DNA from: Grimontia sedimenti
GTDB lineage: Bacteria > Pseudomonadota > Gammaproteobacteria > Enterobacterales > Vibrionaceae
DNA: 64,000 nucleotides
Assembly: GCF_011045095.1 (NCBI RefSeq)
Contig: NZ_JAALDL010000015.1
Coordinates: 91,805-155,804 of the forward strand
Reading direction: 5' to 3'
Position 1 is the first letter of the stretch. Each line of letters starts with the position of its first letter. The translations under genes were made by a program, and so were the position numbers. Below, in pieces: positions 1 to 8,361 of this stretch. The notes beneath the pieces were generated by a model, which was not told the DNA's origin, did not search any database, and saw nothing but the letters and a program-made list of their open reading frames with translations.

Positions 1-879
1 AGTACCTGCACCCTGTGGGTTAGCGGTGTTTTTGATCAGACAAGGAATATGGAAACGTGCGATTGGAAGAATAGTTTTCGGGTGAAGCACTTTTGCACCG
101 AAGTAAGAAAGCTCCATGGCTTCCTGATAACTTAGAGATTTAAGCAGTGTCGCGTCTGGCACCAAACGTGGGTCACAGCTGTAAACGCCGTCCACATCCG
201 TCCAAATCTCACAGCATTCAGCGCGGACACACGCCGCCAACACGGCTGCAGAGTAATCAGAACCATTACGACCAAGGGTAACCAGCTCACCTTTTTCGTT
301 AGAAGCGGTAAAGCCAGGCATCAAACCGATATGTCCGGCAGGAATTGGCTCTTTTTTGAAGCGCTCAGAAGACACTTCAATATCAACAATACCTTCTACA
401 TAGTCGCCTTTAGACAGCAGGTATTTAACTGGATCGATAACGAAAGTGTTGTAGCCACGGGCTTCAAGCAACGCAGACATGGTTGCAATAGAAAGGCGTT
501 CACCTTTACTGATGATGCGAGAGTATATGTTGTCAGGACAGAGCCCCAACAGTGCAATACCATGGATGTATTGCTTTAACTGGTTCACAGAGCGCTCTAG
601 CTTGTCATGGAGAGAAGCTTTATCGATGCTTGGCTCCATTTCCTCCAGTCCGTCAAACAAAGCAGAAAAGATCTTCCTGATCTCAGCCACCTGGATCTCA
701 GCTTCGCCATGTTTGACTGTGTTATCGATCACATCAACCAACAGGTTAGTGATCTTAGCAGGGGCGGACAGTACCGCCGATACCTCGCTTTGGCAGGTAT
801 TGCTGGTGATGATCTCTGCTGCGCGGCTGAATTTCTCAGCATTTGCCAGCGAAGTACCACCAAACTTTAATACTCGCAT
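1..879 (-). CDS. thrA: Bifunctional aspartokinase/homoserine dehydrogenase I, N-terminal part (cut by window edge)
   Basis: First and third steps from aspartate to threonine: phosphorylation of aspartate and, in the C-terminal half that lies outside the window, reduction of aspartate semialdehyde to homoserine. The visible 293 codons are the aspartokinase domain. It opens with [13 protein letters not shown], the KFGGTS nucleotide-binding motif of aspartokinases, and later carries [10 protein letters not shown] and the TDVDGVY stretch typical of the family. The ATG (minus strand, 877-879) has a GGAGGAAAGG ribosome site just before it. It is preceded by a threonine leader peptide and attenuator, so it is the first structural gene of a thrABC-type operon running leftwards out of the window. 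The reading frame is open to base 1. Family assignment is firm; fusion to homoserine dehydrogenase is inferred from the attenuator context and the gamma-proteobacterial pattern. Confidence 0.95.
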   Translation of the reverse strand, partial: MRVLKFGGTSLANAEKFSRAAEIITSNTCQSEVSAVLSAPAKITNLLVDVIDNTVKHGEAEIQVAEIRKIFSALFDGLEEMEPSIDKASLHDKLERSVNQLKQYIHGIALLGLCPDNIYSRIISKGERLSIATMSALLEARGYNTFVIDPVKYLLSKGDYVEGIVDIEVSSERFKKEPIPAGHIGLMPGFTASNEKGELVTLGRNGSDYSAAVLAACVRAECCEIWTDVDGVYSCDPRLVPDATLLKSLSYQEAMELSYFGAKVLHPKTILPIARFHIPCLIKNTANPQGAGT

Positions 880-929
880 CCTTTCCTCCAATTCCTTCCA
901 GAACTCGCAAATTCAATAATAAAGGGGTT

Positions 930-963
930 AAAAAAAAGCCCGTACCTTGTTGGGTACGGGCTT
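930..963 (-). terminator. thr operon attenuator (rho-independent terminator)
   Basis: On the minus strand an 11-bp perfect stem (arms 936-946 and 953-963, core GCCCGTACC) with a 6-nt loop is followed by a run of eight Ts. It lies between the threonine/isoleucine-rich leader peptide and thrA, the standard position of the thr attenuator. Confidence 0.92.
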
Positions 964-984
964 CTTTTTAAAATTCTGTGCATG

Positions 985-1056
985 TCAGCCCGCACCCGCA
1001 CCAAAGGTGTTGGTAATAATGGTGATAATGGTTGTAGTGCCGACTGTTTTAAGCAT
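985..1056 (-). CDS. thrL: thr operon leader peptide
   Basis: A 23-residue peptide too short for usual gene finding. It starts MLKTVGTTTIITIITNT and ends in GAGAG, so seven of 23 residues are threonine and four are isoleucine, mostly in one cluster. Those are the two amino acids whose charged tRNAs control thr attenuation in enterics. A ribosome site (GGAAGG) precedes the ATG, and the attenuator hairpin begins about 20 bases after the stop. Ribosome stalling at the Thr/Ile codons when these amino acids are scarce would prevent formation of the terminator and allow thrA expression. Function is inferred from composition and position, which match E. coli thrL closely. Confidence 0.92.
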   Translation of the reverse strand: MLKTVGTTTIITIITNTFGAGAG

Positions 1057-1082
1057 GGCTTTTTAACCTTCCGTGCTGCGTT

Positions 1083-1112
1083 TTTATAACCTTTACCGAA
1101 CAAGGGTATCAA
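1083..1112 (-). promoter_or_regulatory. Probable sigma-70 promoter of the thr operon
   Basis: Minus-strand -35 TTGATA (1107-1112), an 18-bp spacer and -10 TATAAA (1083-1088), ending about 26 bases before the thrL start codon. The spacing suits a transcript that carries the leader peptide and attenuator. Chosen by eye; no start site is known. Confidence 0.5.
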
Positions 1113-1288
1113 GGTCAACAAAAATTTAAGTTATCTCTCAAAAAAACGCTTCATTTCGCAAGTATTTCTAACGAATTTAAAAGATGAGAAACCGCACCAT
1201 TTACCAGCATCTTCCTTGCTAAGAAGGGTTAAGGCAGACATAGTTAGTTGAATTGGACAGAAAATCAGCAACCGCGAAGGAGGGAACC

Positions 1289-3004
1289 ATGGCAGTTGCG
1301 ATGGAAGAATTGGTCGCCCAGACCATATTGCAAGGCTCTGACGCCATGTATGGCCGATTTTTAGATGTCACGGCTGGGGCACAGGAAAGGTTTGAGGCGC
1401 GCGACTGGAAAAGCGTGCAGAAAGCCCTGAAAACCCGCATTAACTTTTATGACCACCACGTGGGTCTTGTCAGCCAGCAATTGAAAACCATGCTGGGAAG
1501 ACAACACGCCACCCGTTCCTTCCTGATGGCGGTAAAAGCGGAGTACAGTCGCCTATTGGATGATTACCCCCGCTATGACATAGCAGAAAGCTTCTTTAAC
1601 TCTGTCTATTGTCGGATGTTCGATCACCGCAACATCCGCCGTGAGAAGTTGTTTGTAAACAGCTCTCAAGGTGGCCGCATTCCAAAGTACCCAACGCCAT
1701 TACTCAAGCGTTACTCTTCCGACAGAAAGCTAATCCAAACCATAGAGCGTGTTCTTGATGACACCCCTTTCACTATGCCGTGGGTCAACAAGGCAAGGGA
1801 CATTCACCGTATTGTCGAAGCCATGCAACGCAGGCTGGGGCCGCAATTAACTGAAGAAGTCACCATCGACATGGTGCGCGAACCTTTTTACCGGAATAAA
1901 GCCGCCTACCTAATTGGACGCATAGATATGGCGAATCAGGTTCGCCCCTTGGTGTTGCCCATTCTGGTGAACTCAAAAGGCGAGTTGTATGTTGATGCCT
2001 GTATTACTGACTCTGACGAGCTCAGCGTGATCTTTGGCTTTGCCCGCTCTTACTTTATGGTGTTCGCCCCTGCACCTGCTGCGTTGGTTGATTTTCTTAA
2101 CCTTCTGATGCCCCATAAAACGCCAGCCCAACTCTACACGGCGATTGGATGTCAGAAACACGGTAAGACTGAGCTCTACAGGGAGTTCCTTCACCATATC
2201 GAATCTTCTGATGATCAGTTCGTTATTGCACCGGGGATCAAAGGGATGGTCATGTCGGTGTTCACGCTGCCATCTTATGGCTTTGTCTTTAAGATCATCA
2301 AAGATAGATTCGCCCCGCAGAAGGACATCACCCACGCGGTAGTCAAAGAGAAATACCGCTTGGTTAAAGAGCATGACCGGGTTGGACGCATGGCCGATAC
2401 CCTGGATTATCGCAACTTCATTTTCCCGAGAGAACGTTTTAGCGAAGAGTTGATTGAAGAGTTACTTGAGGTCGCACCATCACTGATCAAACTGACCAAA
2501 AATGAAGTCCATATTCGCCACCTCTATATGGAACGCAGGATGATCCCGCTTAATATCTACCTTGAGCAGGCAGATGACGATGAGTTGAGAAATGCTGTTC
2601 AGGAATATGGCGACGCAATCAAACAGCTGGCTGCGGCCAATATTTTTGCCGGTGACATGCTGTTCAAGAACTTTGGTGTATCGCGTCACAGCCGGGTGAT
2701 CTTCTACGATTACGATGAGATTTCTTATCTGACCGAAGTGAATTTCCGCAAAATTCCGCCACCTCGCTTCCCTGAAGACGAAATGGCTGCGGAGCCTTGG
2801 TATAGCGTGGGAGAGTTTGATGTATTTCCGGAAGAATTCCGCACTTTCCTGCTCATTAATCCAAAGATCCGTGCTCTGTTCGACGAGCTTCATTCCGATC
2901 TCTTTGATGCAAGCTACTGGAAAGACCTGCAAGAGAACATCAAACAAGGTCAATTTAACGACGTATTCCCTTATAGCGATGAGTGTCGTTTCACGAATCA
3001 GTAA
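1289..3004 (+). CDS. aceK: Isocitrate dehydrogenase kinase/phosphatase
   Basis: Bifunctional enzyme that phosphorylates and so inactivates isocitrate dehydrogenase, sending isocitrate into the glyoxylate bypass, and that also removes the phosphate. The 571-residue product begins [16 protein letters not shown] and continues with YGRFLDVT and FYDHHVGLV, the conserved AceK opening. The AceK nucleotide-loop region is visible as [12 protein letters not shown] (about residue 315) followed by FKIIKD. The start at 1289 is preferred over an in-frame ATG 36 bases upstream because AAGGAGGG stands just before it and the E. coli protein starts at the matching place. It is not linked to aceBA here and appears to be transcribed alone, ending at a good terminator. 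Confidence 0.96.
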   Translation: MAVAMEELVAQTILQGSDAMYGRFLDVTAGAQERFEARDWKSVQKALKTRINFYDHHVGLVSQQLKTMLGRQHATRSFLMAVKAEYSRLLDDYPRYDIAESFFNSVYCRMFDHRNIRREKLFVNSSQGGRIPKYPTPLLKRYSSDRKLIQTIERVLDDTPFTMPWVNKARDIHRIVEAMQRRLGPQLTEEVTIDMVREPFYRNKAAYLIGRIDMANQVRPLVLPILVNSKGELYVDACITDSDELSVIFGFARSYFMVFAPAPAALVDFLNLLMPHKTPAQLYTAIGCQKHGKTELYREFLHHIESSDDQFVIAPGIKGMVMSVFTLPSYGFVFKIIKDRFAPQKDITHAVVKEKYRLVKEHDRVGRMADTLDYRNFIFPRERFSEELIEELLEVAPSLIKLTKNEVHIRHLYMERRMIPLNIYLEQADDDELRNAVQEYGDAIKQLAAANIFAGDMLFKNFGVSRHSRVIFYDYDEISYLTEVNFRKIPPPRFPEDEMAAEPWYSVGEFDVFPEEFRTFLLINPKIRALFDELHSDLFDASYWKDLQENIKQGQFNDVFPYSDECRFTNQ

Positions 3005-3010
3005 AAATGA

Positions 3011-3038
3011 GACGCTGAGCAATCGGCGTCAATTTTTT
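3011..3038 (+). terminator. Terminator after aceK
   Basis: A 7-bp stem (GACGCTG/CGGCGTC, one G-U pair) with a 6-nt loop, followed by AATTTTTT, starting 7 bases after the aceK stop. Confidence 0.7.
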
Positions 3039-3204
3039 AACACAATATAGGCATGCCACTTGCTTGATAATTAACCGCCAAACGCATTCGACGAAAAATT
3101 GCCGCATGCACAACGCGGTGTTGTAACCGACTGAATATACAGGCAGGGTGAGAGGGGAACCGAAATTTACCGAACTCTCTTTATCAAAAACAAAACAAGT
3201 GAAC

Positions 3205-3224
3205 TAGACTGAAAACTCAGTCTA
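3205..3224. promoter_or_regulatory. Perfect inverted repeat upstream of the small outer-membrane-like gene
   Basis: TAGACTGA, four bases (AAAC), then TCAGTCTA: a perfect 8-4-8 inverted repeat 29 bases before the ATG at 3253. There is no T-run after it, so it is more likely an operator or a 5'-UTR hairpin than a terminator. No regulator can be named from the sequence. The rest of 3042-3252 shows nothing further. Confidence 0.45.
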
Positions 3225-3252
3225 ATAAGAACGAATCAGGGAAGGTGGCATA

Positions 3253-3726
3253 ATGAAAAAAATCCTGCTCGCCGTTACCCTGCAATCAGTGGCGTTTTTT
3301 GCATTCGCGCAGGGTTCGTTACCGCTGTATGAATACGATGACGGAAACCAGAAAGCCTGGTTTTCGAGCTCTATTACAACTGGCAATCAAAGCTATGACA
3401 GTTGGACCATCAGTTCTGGTTATCACTATCCGGTGCTGAAAAACGTGAACGTGTATCTGGGAACTGAAGTCACGACTGAAACTAATCACAGTGCCAGCAG
3501 CAAAGGGTTGCTCAGTGGTATCCAGTACAACTTTAACGAAAAGCTAAGTATCGGCAGTTCCGTTCAGGCTGAACGCATCAATGAAGAAACCATCGGTGTA
3601 GTGGGAATGAGCAGCCAGTTACGTCTGACAGACAAGCTCAATCTGGAAGCCAAGTTCGATTACAACCTCAACCAGACACCTGCAGCCTCTGCCAATTATC
3701 AACTTGGCGTGGGTTATCGTTTCTAG
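3253..3726 (+). CDS. Small outer-membrane beta-barrel-like protein, function unknown
   Basis: 157-residue exported protein. The first 19 residues (MKKILLAVTLQSVAFFAFA) are a signal peptide with likely cleavage after AFA. The mature part is rich in alternating polar/hydrophobic stretches with many Tyr, Ser and Asn, and it ends YQLGVGYRF. A C-terminal Phe with aromatic residues at alternate positions is the usual outer-membrane barrel signal. The short length suggests six to eight strands. A ribosome site (GGAAGGTGG) precedes the ATG and a strong terminator follows. I do not recognise a named family, so envelope location is an inference and no substrate can be given. The perfect inverted repeat at 3205-3224 may control it. 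Confidence 0.7.
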   Translation: MKKILLAVTLQSVAFFAFAQGSLPLYEYDDGNQKAWFSSSITTGNQSYDSWTISSGYHYPVLKNVNVYLGTEVTTETNHSASSKGLLSGIQYNFNEKLSIGSSVQAERINEETIGVVGMSSQLRLTDKLNLEAKFDYNLNQTPAASANYQLGVGYRF

Positions 3727-3744
3727 CCCAATCTGCTGCAAAGA

Positions 3745-3771
3745 GAAAAACCGCCTGTTGGCGGTTTTTTC
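3745..3771. terminator. Bidirectional terminator
   Basis: AAAAACCGCC, loop TGTT, GGCGGTTTTTT. T-runs occur on both strands, so it can end the small barrel-like gene from the left and the RraA paralogue (minus strand) from the right. Confidence 0.85.
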
Positions 3772-3792
3772 GTTTCAGGCTTCAAACAACTT

Positions 3793-4287
3793 TTAAGATG
3801 GCTCGCCAAACTCTAGCGGGTGCTGGCTGATCATCACACCATTAAGATCAGCAAACAGATAATCCCCAGGAGAGATGGGAACCCCTTCAATACGGAGCTG
3901 AACATCTTCATCACCCAGACCACGCTTTTCTGTTTTGATCGGGCAAACGCCCAAGGCTTTTACGCCAAGCGCCATCTCACTTAATGCACCTGCATCACGG
4001 ACAGCACCATAGATCACTATGCCTTCCCAACCATTTTCTACCGCTCGCTCGGCCAGCAAGTCGCCCAGTAAAGCTTTATTGAGATTGCCATGTCCATCCA
4101 CGACCAAAACGCGGCCCGCACCGGGCTTACCCAGAATGTCACGCACCTTGGAGTTGTCTTCATAGCAACGAAGCGTTTCCACCCGGCCAAAGAAAACGTG
4201 CTTTCCACCAAAATCTCGCCACTGAACAGGTACCCATTGCACTTCATCGCCATATGCATCACTGATATCAGGCAGTAAGTCTTCCAT
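3793..4287 (-). CDS. RraA family protein (paralogue of the RNase E activity regulator)
   Basis: 164-residue member of the RraA/MenG-like family. Visible family features are DFGGKHVFFGRVETL, YEDNSKVRD, GRVLVVDGHGN, WEGIVIYGAVRD and a C-terminal DYLFADLNGVMIS. True RraA binds RNase E and dampens RNA decay; other members act as 4-hydroxy-4-methyl-2-oxoglutarate aldolases. This one departs from canonical RraA at several places (DGHGN instead of DGGGS, a KTEKRGLGDE segment in the middle), so it is probably the second vibrio paralogue rather than RraA itself, and its biochemical role is open. The start at 4287 is chosen because GAGGAGGAAG precedes it; an ATG 15 bases upstream lacks this site. Confidence 0.8.
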   Translation of the reverse strand: MEDLLPDISDAYGDEVQWVPVQWRDFGGKHVFFGRVETLRCYEDNSKVRDILGKPGAGRVLVVDGHGNLNKALLGDLLAERAVENGWEGIVIYGAVRDAGALSEMALGVKALGVCPIKTEKRGLGDEDVQLRIEGVPISPGDYLFADLNGVMISQHPLEFGEPS

Positions 4288-5032
4288 GCTTCCTCCTCTC
4301 AAGTATCTGTATCAAGCTAGCAAGATCCGCCCGCTTCGCCTTTCCCAACTTCCATAAAGCTGGCATAGCTCACTCAAACTTTGGTGTTAGTGACAAAGTG
4401 GGATTGAGTTGTGGTCAATTTCGGAAACTTACACATAGTTCCAAGTAACTCTTGGATATAAAGGGAAAAAGCATGTGTGTAACGGTACGCAATTTTCTCC
4501 ATTTTAGGCGTGACTGGCAGAATGCTCTCAACAGGAGATAGTTGACCGGTATGCAACAAAATGGTCTGATAAAAGCGTTTTTACACAATATTCACACCTG
4601 TGGTAATAGTACGAAAAAGTTAATTCGAGTTTGTAAAATTCCGCGGAGTTTTTAAACCAGAATTCCACCAAATGCGACCACAGAGGGCGAGATTGACGTA
4701 TATCAATAAAGATTGAAAAAAGTTGCGTTGATTTATTACTAAATATTGTTAGCACGCTGTTAAATGAATACAATCAGCGCTATCCAAAGGATTAGCTGGT
4801 CAAAATGAGTTGACCAGTAGTATGCAGGGCGAAAAATCGCAACTGCAACCAGCTTCTCTAGGGATGGCGTTTGTATCAGGAAAGTATGCTCGTAAAGCGC
4901 ATCAATCGGTTTGATATACTTTTCCTGTTTGTAAATTTTCTTCACAGGGTCGATAAGACACTGTGGTTGATTGGGGAGACGCCTTTTCGCTGTCCCCAGT
5001 ACCAGATTCCTTAAAGAAATTAGGTAACGCCA
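4288..5032. other. Long upstream region of arcA, no gene seen
   Basis: 745 bases between the RraA paralogue and arcA, AT-rich for the first 450. Short open frames on the minus strand have no ribosome site and no recognisable product. The stretch probably holds several arcA promoters and a long leader, as in E. coli. The one clear element is the FNR-like site at 4693-4706. A loose inverted repeat (ATCAA, five bases, TTGAT) sits at 4901-4915. Confidence 0.5.
4693..4706. promoter_or_regulatory. FNR-like binding site upstream of arcA
   Basis: TTGACGTATATCAA matches the FNR consensus TTGAT-N4-ATCAA at nine of ten defined bases. It lies about 330 bases before the arcA start. FNR activation of arcA through a far-upstream promoter is established in E. 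coli, so the position is sensible. Confidence 0.55.
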
Positions 5033-5752
5033 ATGCAAACCCCTCACATTCTGATTGTTGAAGACGAACACGTAACTCGTAATACGCTGAAAAGCATCTT
5101 CGAAGCAGAAGGTTATACCGTTCTGGAAGCCAACGATGGCGAAGAAATGCATCAAGTGCTTTCTAACAATCAGGTTCACCTGGTTATCATGGACATCAAC
5201 CTGCCTGGTAAAAACGGCCTTCTGCTAGCTCGTGAACTGCGTGAGCAAGGTGACATGGCGCTGATGTTCCTGACCGGTCGTGACAACGAAGTTGACAAGA
5301 TCCTGGGTCTGGAAATCGGTGCGGATGACTACATCACCAAACCATTTAACCCACGCGAACTGACTATCCGTGCACGTAACCTGCTGACCCGTGCGATGAG
5401 CCAAGGCGCACTGCCAGAAGACAAGCGTTCTGTTGACCGTTATGTGTTCAATGGCTGGACGCTGGACATCAACAGCCGTTCACTGATCAGCCCAGACAGC
5501 GAACAGTTCAAACTGCCACGCTCTGAGTTCCGTGCACTGCTGCACTTCTGTGAAAACCCGGGCAAAATCCAAACCCGTGCAGATCTTCTGAAGAAGATGA
5601 CTGGACGTGAGTTGAAACCACACGACCGTACTGTTGACGTGACTATCCGTCGTATCCGTAAGCACTTTGAGTCTTTCGGTGACACACCGGAAATCATCGC
5701 GACGATTCACGGTGAAGGTTACCGCTTCTGTGGTGAGCTGGAAGAAGTCTAA
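5033..5752 (+). CDS. arcA: Aerobic respiration control response regulator ArcA
   Basis: OmpR-class response regulator of the Arc redox system. When ArcB senses reduced quinones it phosphorylates ArcA, which then represses aerobic respiration genes and activates microaerobic ones. The 239-residue protein has a receiver domain (about 1-125) with acidic pocket EDE near residue 10, phosphoacceptor Asp54 in VIMDINLPG and the KPFNPRE lysine, followed by a winged-helix DNA-binding domain (about 135-235) ending in [16 protein letters not shown]. Length equals the E. coli protein. It converges on arcB, its partner kinase, which in E. coli is far away; in V. cholerae they are also side by side. A strong terminator separates the two. 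Confidence 0.97.
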   Translation: MQTPHILIVEDEHVTRNTLKSIFEAEGYTVLEANDGEEMHQVLSNNQVHLVIMDINLPGKNGLLLARELREQGDMALMFLTGRDNEVDKILGLEIGADDYITKPFNPRELTIRARNLLTRAMSQGALPEDKRSVDRYVFNGWTLDINSRSLISPDSEQFKLPRSEFRALLHFCENPGKIQTRADLLKKMTGRELKPHDRTVDVTIRRIRKHFESFGDTPEIIATIHGEGYRFCGELEEV

Positions 5753-5774
5753 TTTCTTCCGGAAAGCGTATAAG

Positions 5775-5799
5775 AAAGGCCTGCAATGCAGGCCTTTTT
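5775..5799. terminator. Terminator between arcA and arcB
   Basis: AAAGGCCTGC, loop AAT, GCAGGCCTTTTT: a 10-bp perfect stem with T-run on the plus strand and a shorter one on the minus strand. Confidence 0.88.
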
Positions 5800-5870
5800 G
5801 TTATCTGAAAGTCTTTTATTAAAGAAAAGGAACCTCGAAATTTAAGCTCCTTCTCCTAACTTGTTAGCGG

Positions 5871-8222
5871 CTAAACCTCTTTAGAATAATCCTCAAGCCA
5901 CTGTTTGAGCACTTCCAGATCCTGAACATAGCCTTCTTTGATTTCATCGACCCAGTCAGCAATGTTCTCCCACCAGGCTGGCAACTCTGGCGATTGCGCT
6001 TTCTGCGCCACTTTCTGGATATGTTTCAGACCGATTGACCCAGCTGCACCTTTGATTTTGTGTGCTTCACTGGCAATACCATCCTGGTCTTTCGCCGTCA
6101 TATTGCTGTCGAGGATCTGAATATACTCAGGCATCAGATCTTCAAACATCTTGATGCTTTGGAACACAGGCTCTGGGCCAACGATATCCACGTAAGAGGT
6201 TAACATTTCCAGATCCAGAAGCTTATCAAGCATCTCATTGCCAGGCTTCTTGCGCTTTTTCACTTCCGCGGCTTCTGTCGCGACAGGACATTGCAGCGCG
6301 AGCCGCTCTATCACCTCTGCTACTGCAGAGACACTGATCGGCTTGCTAATCGCGTCGTCCATGCCATTTCGGATGTATTCGGTTTTGTCTTTAATGACAT
6401 TCGCGGTCAACGCCACCAAAGGGGGCAATGCATCACCACTGTTTCTCAGCGTCTGGGCAATATCAAAGCCAGTCATGTCAGGCAGTTGGATATCAAGAAG
6501 CAGGAGATCGTACTCAGATTGCGGGTACATGTTCAGTGCTTCCTGCCCACTCCTTGCAACATCCACCGAGTGACCCAGACTTTCCAGCAGGTTGGTAGCG
6601 ACCGTGATGTTAAGCTCGATGTCTTCCACCAGCAGAATGTGCAATGGACTTTGATCTGCGTTCACCTTCTCTTTGTTCGACACTGGCGCACACACAGGCA
6701 CAGACAATGTCACGGTGAAGTTACTGCCTTCCCCAACCTCACTGTCGACAGTAATATCGCCGTTCATCAGTCGGGCTAATTTACGGGAAACCGCCAAACC
6801 AATCCCGGTACCCACAGCATGAAGATTATCCTCACCCTGCTTCACCTGGTAATACATGGCGAATATCTTGTCCTGCTCTTCTTGAGGAATCCCGATACCA
6901 CTGTCTTCCACATCGAACTGCAGATGCGCGATGTCATCTTCAACATCACAGCTGACCGTCACATTCACAGCCCCCTGCTTGGTAAACTTCACCGCATTGC
7001 CGACAAGGTTCCAAAGGATCTGACGAAGACGTGTGGCATCCACTTTCACCGCAGGTGGCAGATCCGTCAGCCTGTCTAGCGTAAAGCGAAGGCCATTTTG
7101 CTGCGCCATCAGTGCACTGATGTTTTCAATCTCTGAGACAAAGTCTGGGAAATCCAAAGGCTGTGGCATCAACTCAAGACGGCTTCGGTCAGACTTGTCC
7201 ATATCAATGATGTCGTTAAAGATATTGCCCAACGTAATCGCACTGACATGAATGGTTCTGAGATACCCCAACTGTTCTTCAGACAAGCGGGTTTCAAGCA
7301 GCATTCGGCTAAGGCCGACAATACCGTTCAGCGGCGTACGAAGTTCGTGACTGATGGTAGAGATAAACGCGGTCTTGTCCCTACTCGCCTTTTCGAGCGC
7401 ATCCTGATAACGCTTACGCTCAGTGATCTCACGACCAAAACCGACCAGACCAAGGCGTCTGCCATCGCGTGAGTAGAAAGGTAGTTTGCGAAGTTCAAAG
7501 TAAGCTTTGCGGCCGTCCTTGTATTCCAGCCACTGCTCGTAAGTCAGTGAGACATTGTTATCAAACACTTGTTGGTCAGTTTCCACCACCTTGCTGGCGA
7601 TGTCTTCACGGTAAACATCCCAAGGAGTCAGACCCACCAGCTCTTTTTCTTTCTTACCGGTTAAATCTTCCATCGCGCGGTTACAACCGGAGAACTGACC
7701 TTTTTCATTACGGTAGTAAATCAAATCTGGTGAAGCATCAATAAACGAGCGCAGCAGCGCAGTTTGCTCTGCCAACTCCACCTGCGCCTTTTCGCGCTGA
7801 TAGACCTCGTTTTCCAAATCTTGCATCGCTTCTTCGCGTGCTTCCTCTGCGCGTTTACGCTCCTCAATTTCCAAATTTAGCTGGGTGATATTTTCGGTTA
7901 GCTGGCGGTTGAGCTCCATATCACGGGCGCGCATTTCTTCGAGCTTAGAAACCAGTTTGGATAATCGTTGCCGGGACTCTTCTAGCTGATCGACGACGAC
8001 AGAAAGGAAATACACCGCCCAAGGGGTGATAAGCAAGCCAAAGAAAACTGAGCGAACGATATCTGTGTCATGCACCGTGCCGTTCAAAACAAGGGTAATA
8101 CCGACTTGCACAATCACCGCAAGAGCCACAAGAGCCAGCGCAAGCAACATACTGAACCTGACCAGCCCAAGCTTGACCAGCAGATCCACGTAATACTGCG
8201 CTAAAAGTTTAATTTGCTTCAT
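5871..8222 (-). CDS. arcB: Aerobic respiration control hybrid sensor kinase ArcB
   Basis: Inner-membrane tripartite sensor kinase that reads the quinone pool and phosphorylates ArcA. In order: two membrane helices (about 21-45 and 58-77), a coiled-coil linker (about 80-150), a PAS domain (about 155-270), the kinase core with His292 in STISHELRTP, ATP-binding motifs NAVKFT and DSGIGIP, a receiver domain with Asp577 in LLLLDIQLPD, and a C-terminal HPt domain with His721 in EAHKIKGAAGS. These match E. coli His292, Asp576 and His717, so the full phosphorelay is intact. 783 residues. The ribosome site is modest (GGAT). It is transcribed towards arcA. Confidence 0.97.
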   Translation of the reverse strand: MKQIKLLAQYYVDLLVKLGLVRFSMLLALALVALAVIVQVGITLVLNGTVHDTDIVRSVFFGLLITPWAVYFLSVVVDQLEESRQRLSKLVSKLEEMRARDMELNRQLTENITQLNLEIEERKRAEEAREEAMQDLENEVYQREKAQVELAEQTALLRSFIDASPDLIYYRNEKGQFSGCNRAMEDLTGKKEKELVGLTPWDVYREDIASKVVETDQQVFDNNVSLTYEQWLEYKDGRKAYFELRKLPFYSRDGRRLGLVGFGREITERKRYQDALEKASRDKTAFISTISHELRTPLNGIVGLSRMLLETRLSEEQLGYLRTIHVSAITLGNIFNDIIDMDKSDRSRLELMPQPLDFPDFVSEIENISALMAQQNGLRFTLDRLTDLPPAVKVDATRLRQILWNLVGNAVKFTKQGAVNVTVSCDVEDDIAHLQFDVEDSGIGIPQEEQDKIFAMYYQVKQGEDNLHAVGTGIGLAVSRKLARLMNGDITVDSEVGEGSNFTVTLSVPVCAPVSNKEKVNADQSPLHILLVEDIELNITVATNLLESLGHSVDVARSGQEALNMYPQSEYDLLLLDIQLPDMTGFDIAQTLRNSGDALPPLVALTANVIKDKTEYIRNGMDDAISKPISVSAVAEVIERLALQCPVATEAAEVKKRKKPGNEMLDKLLDLEMLTSYVDIVGPEPVFQSIKMFEDLMPEYIQILDSNMTAKDQDGIASEAHKIKGAAGSIGLKHIQKVAQKAQSPELPAWWENIADWVDEIKEGYVQDLEVLKQWLEDYSKEV

Positions 8223-8312
8223 TGAACATCCAGATCAACAGAAATAAGAAGTGGCTGAATCGGCCTTGAATCAGCTTGGGAAAATAATAACGCTGGGGAC
8301 GGAGAAGCTAAA

Positions 8313-8340
8313 GAAAAAGGGGCAGATTACTCCGCCCCTT
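8313..8340 (-). terminator. Terminator after the PAS-GGDEF gene
   Basis: On the minus strand AAGGGGC, a 10-nt loop, GCCCCTT followed by TTTC/T-rich sequence, 22 bases after the stop of the cyclase gene and before arcB. It suggests arcB is not simply read through from the cyclase gene. Confidence 0.65.
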
Positions 8341-8361
8341 CGACAAATTTAGTAGAAAGCA

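Noticed and set aside
4760-5179. 139-codon minus-strand frame over the arcA start
   Set aside because: It overlaps arcA coding sequence antisense, has no domain and no ribosome site.
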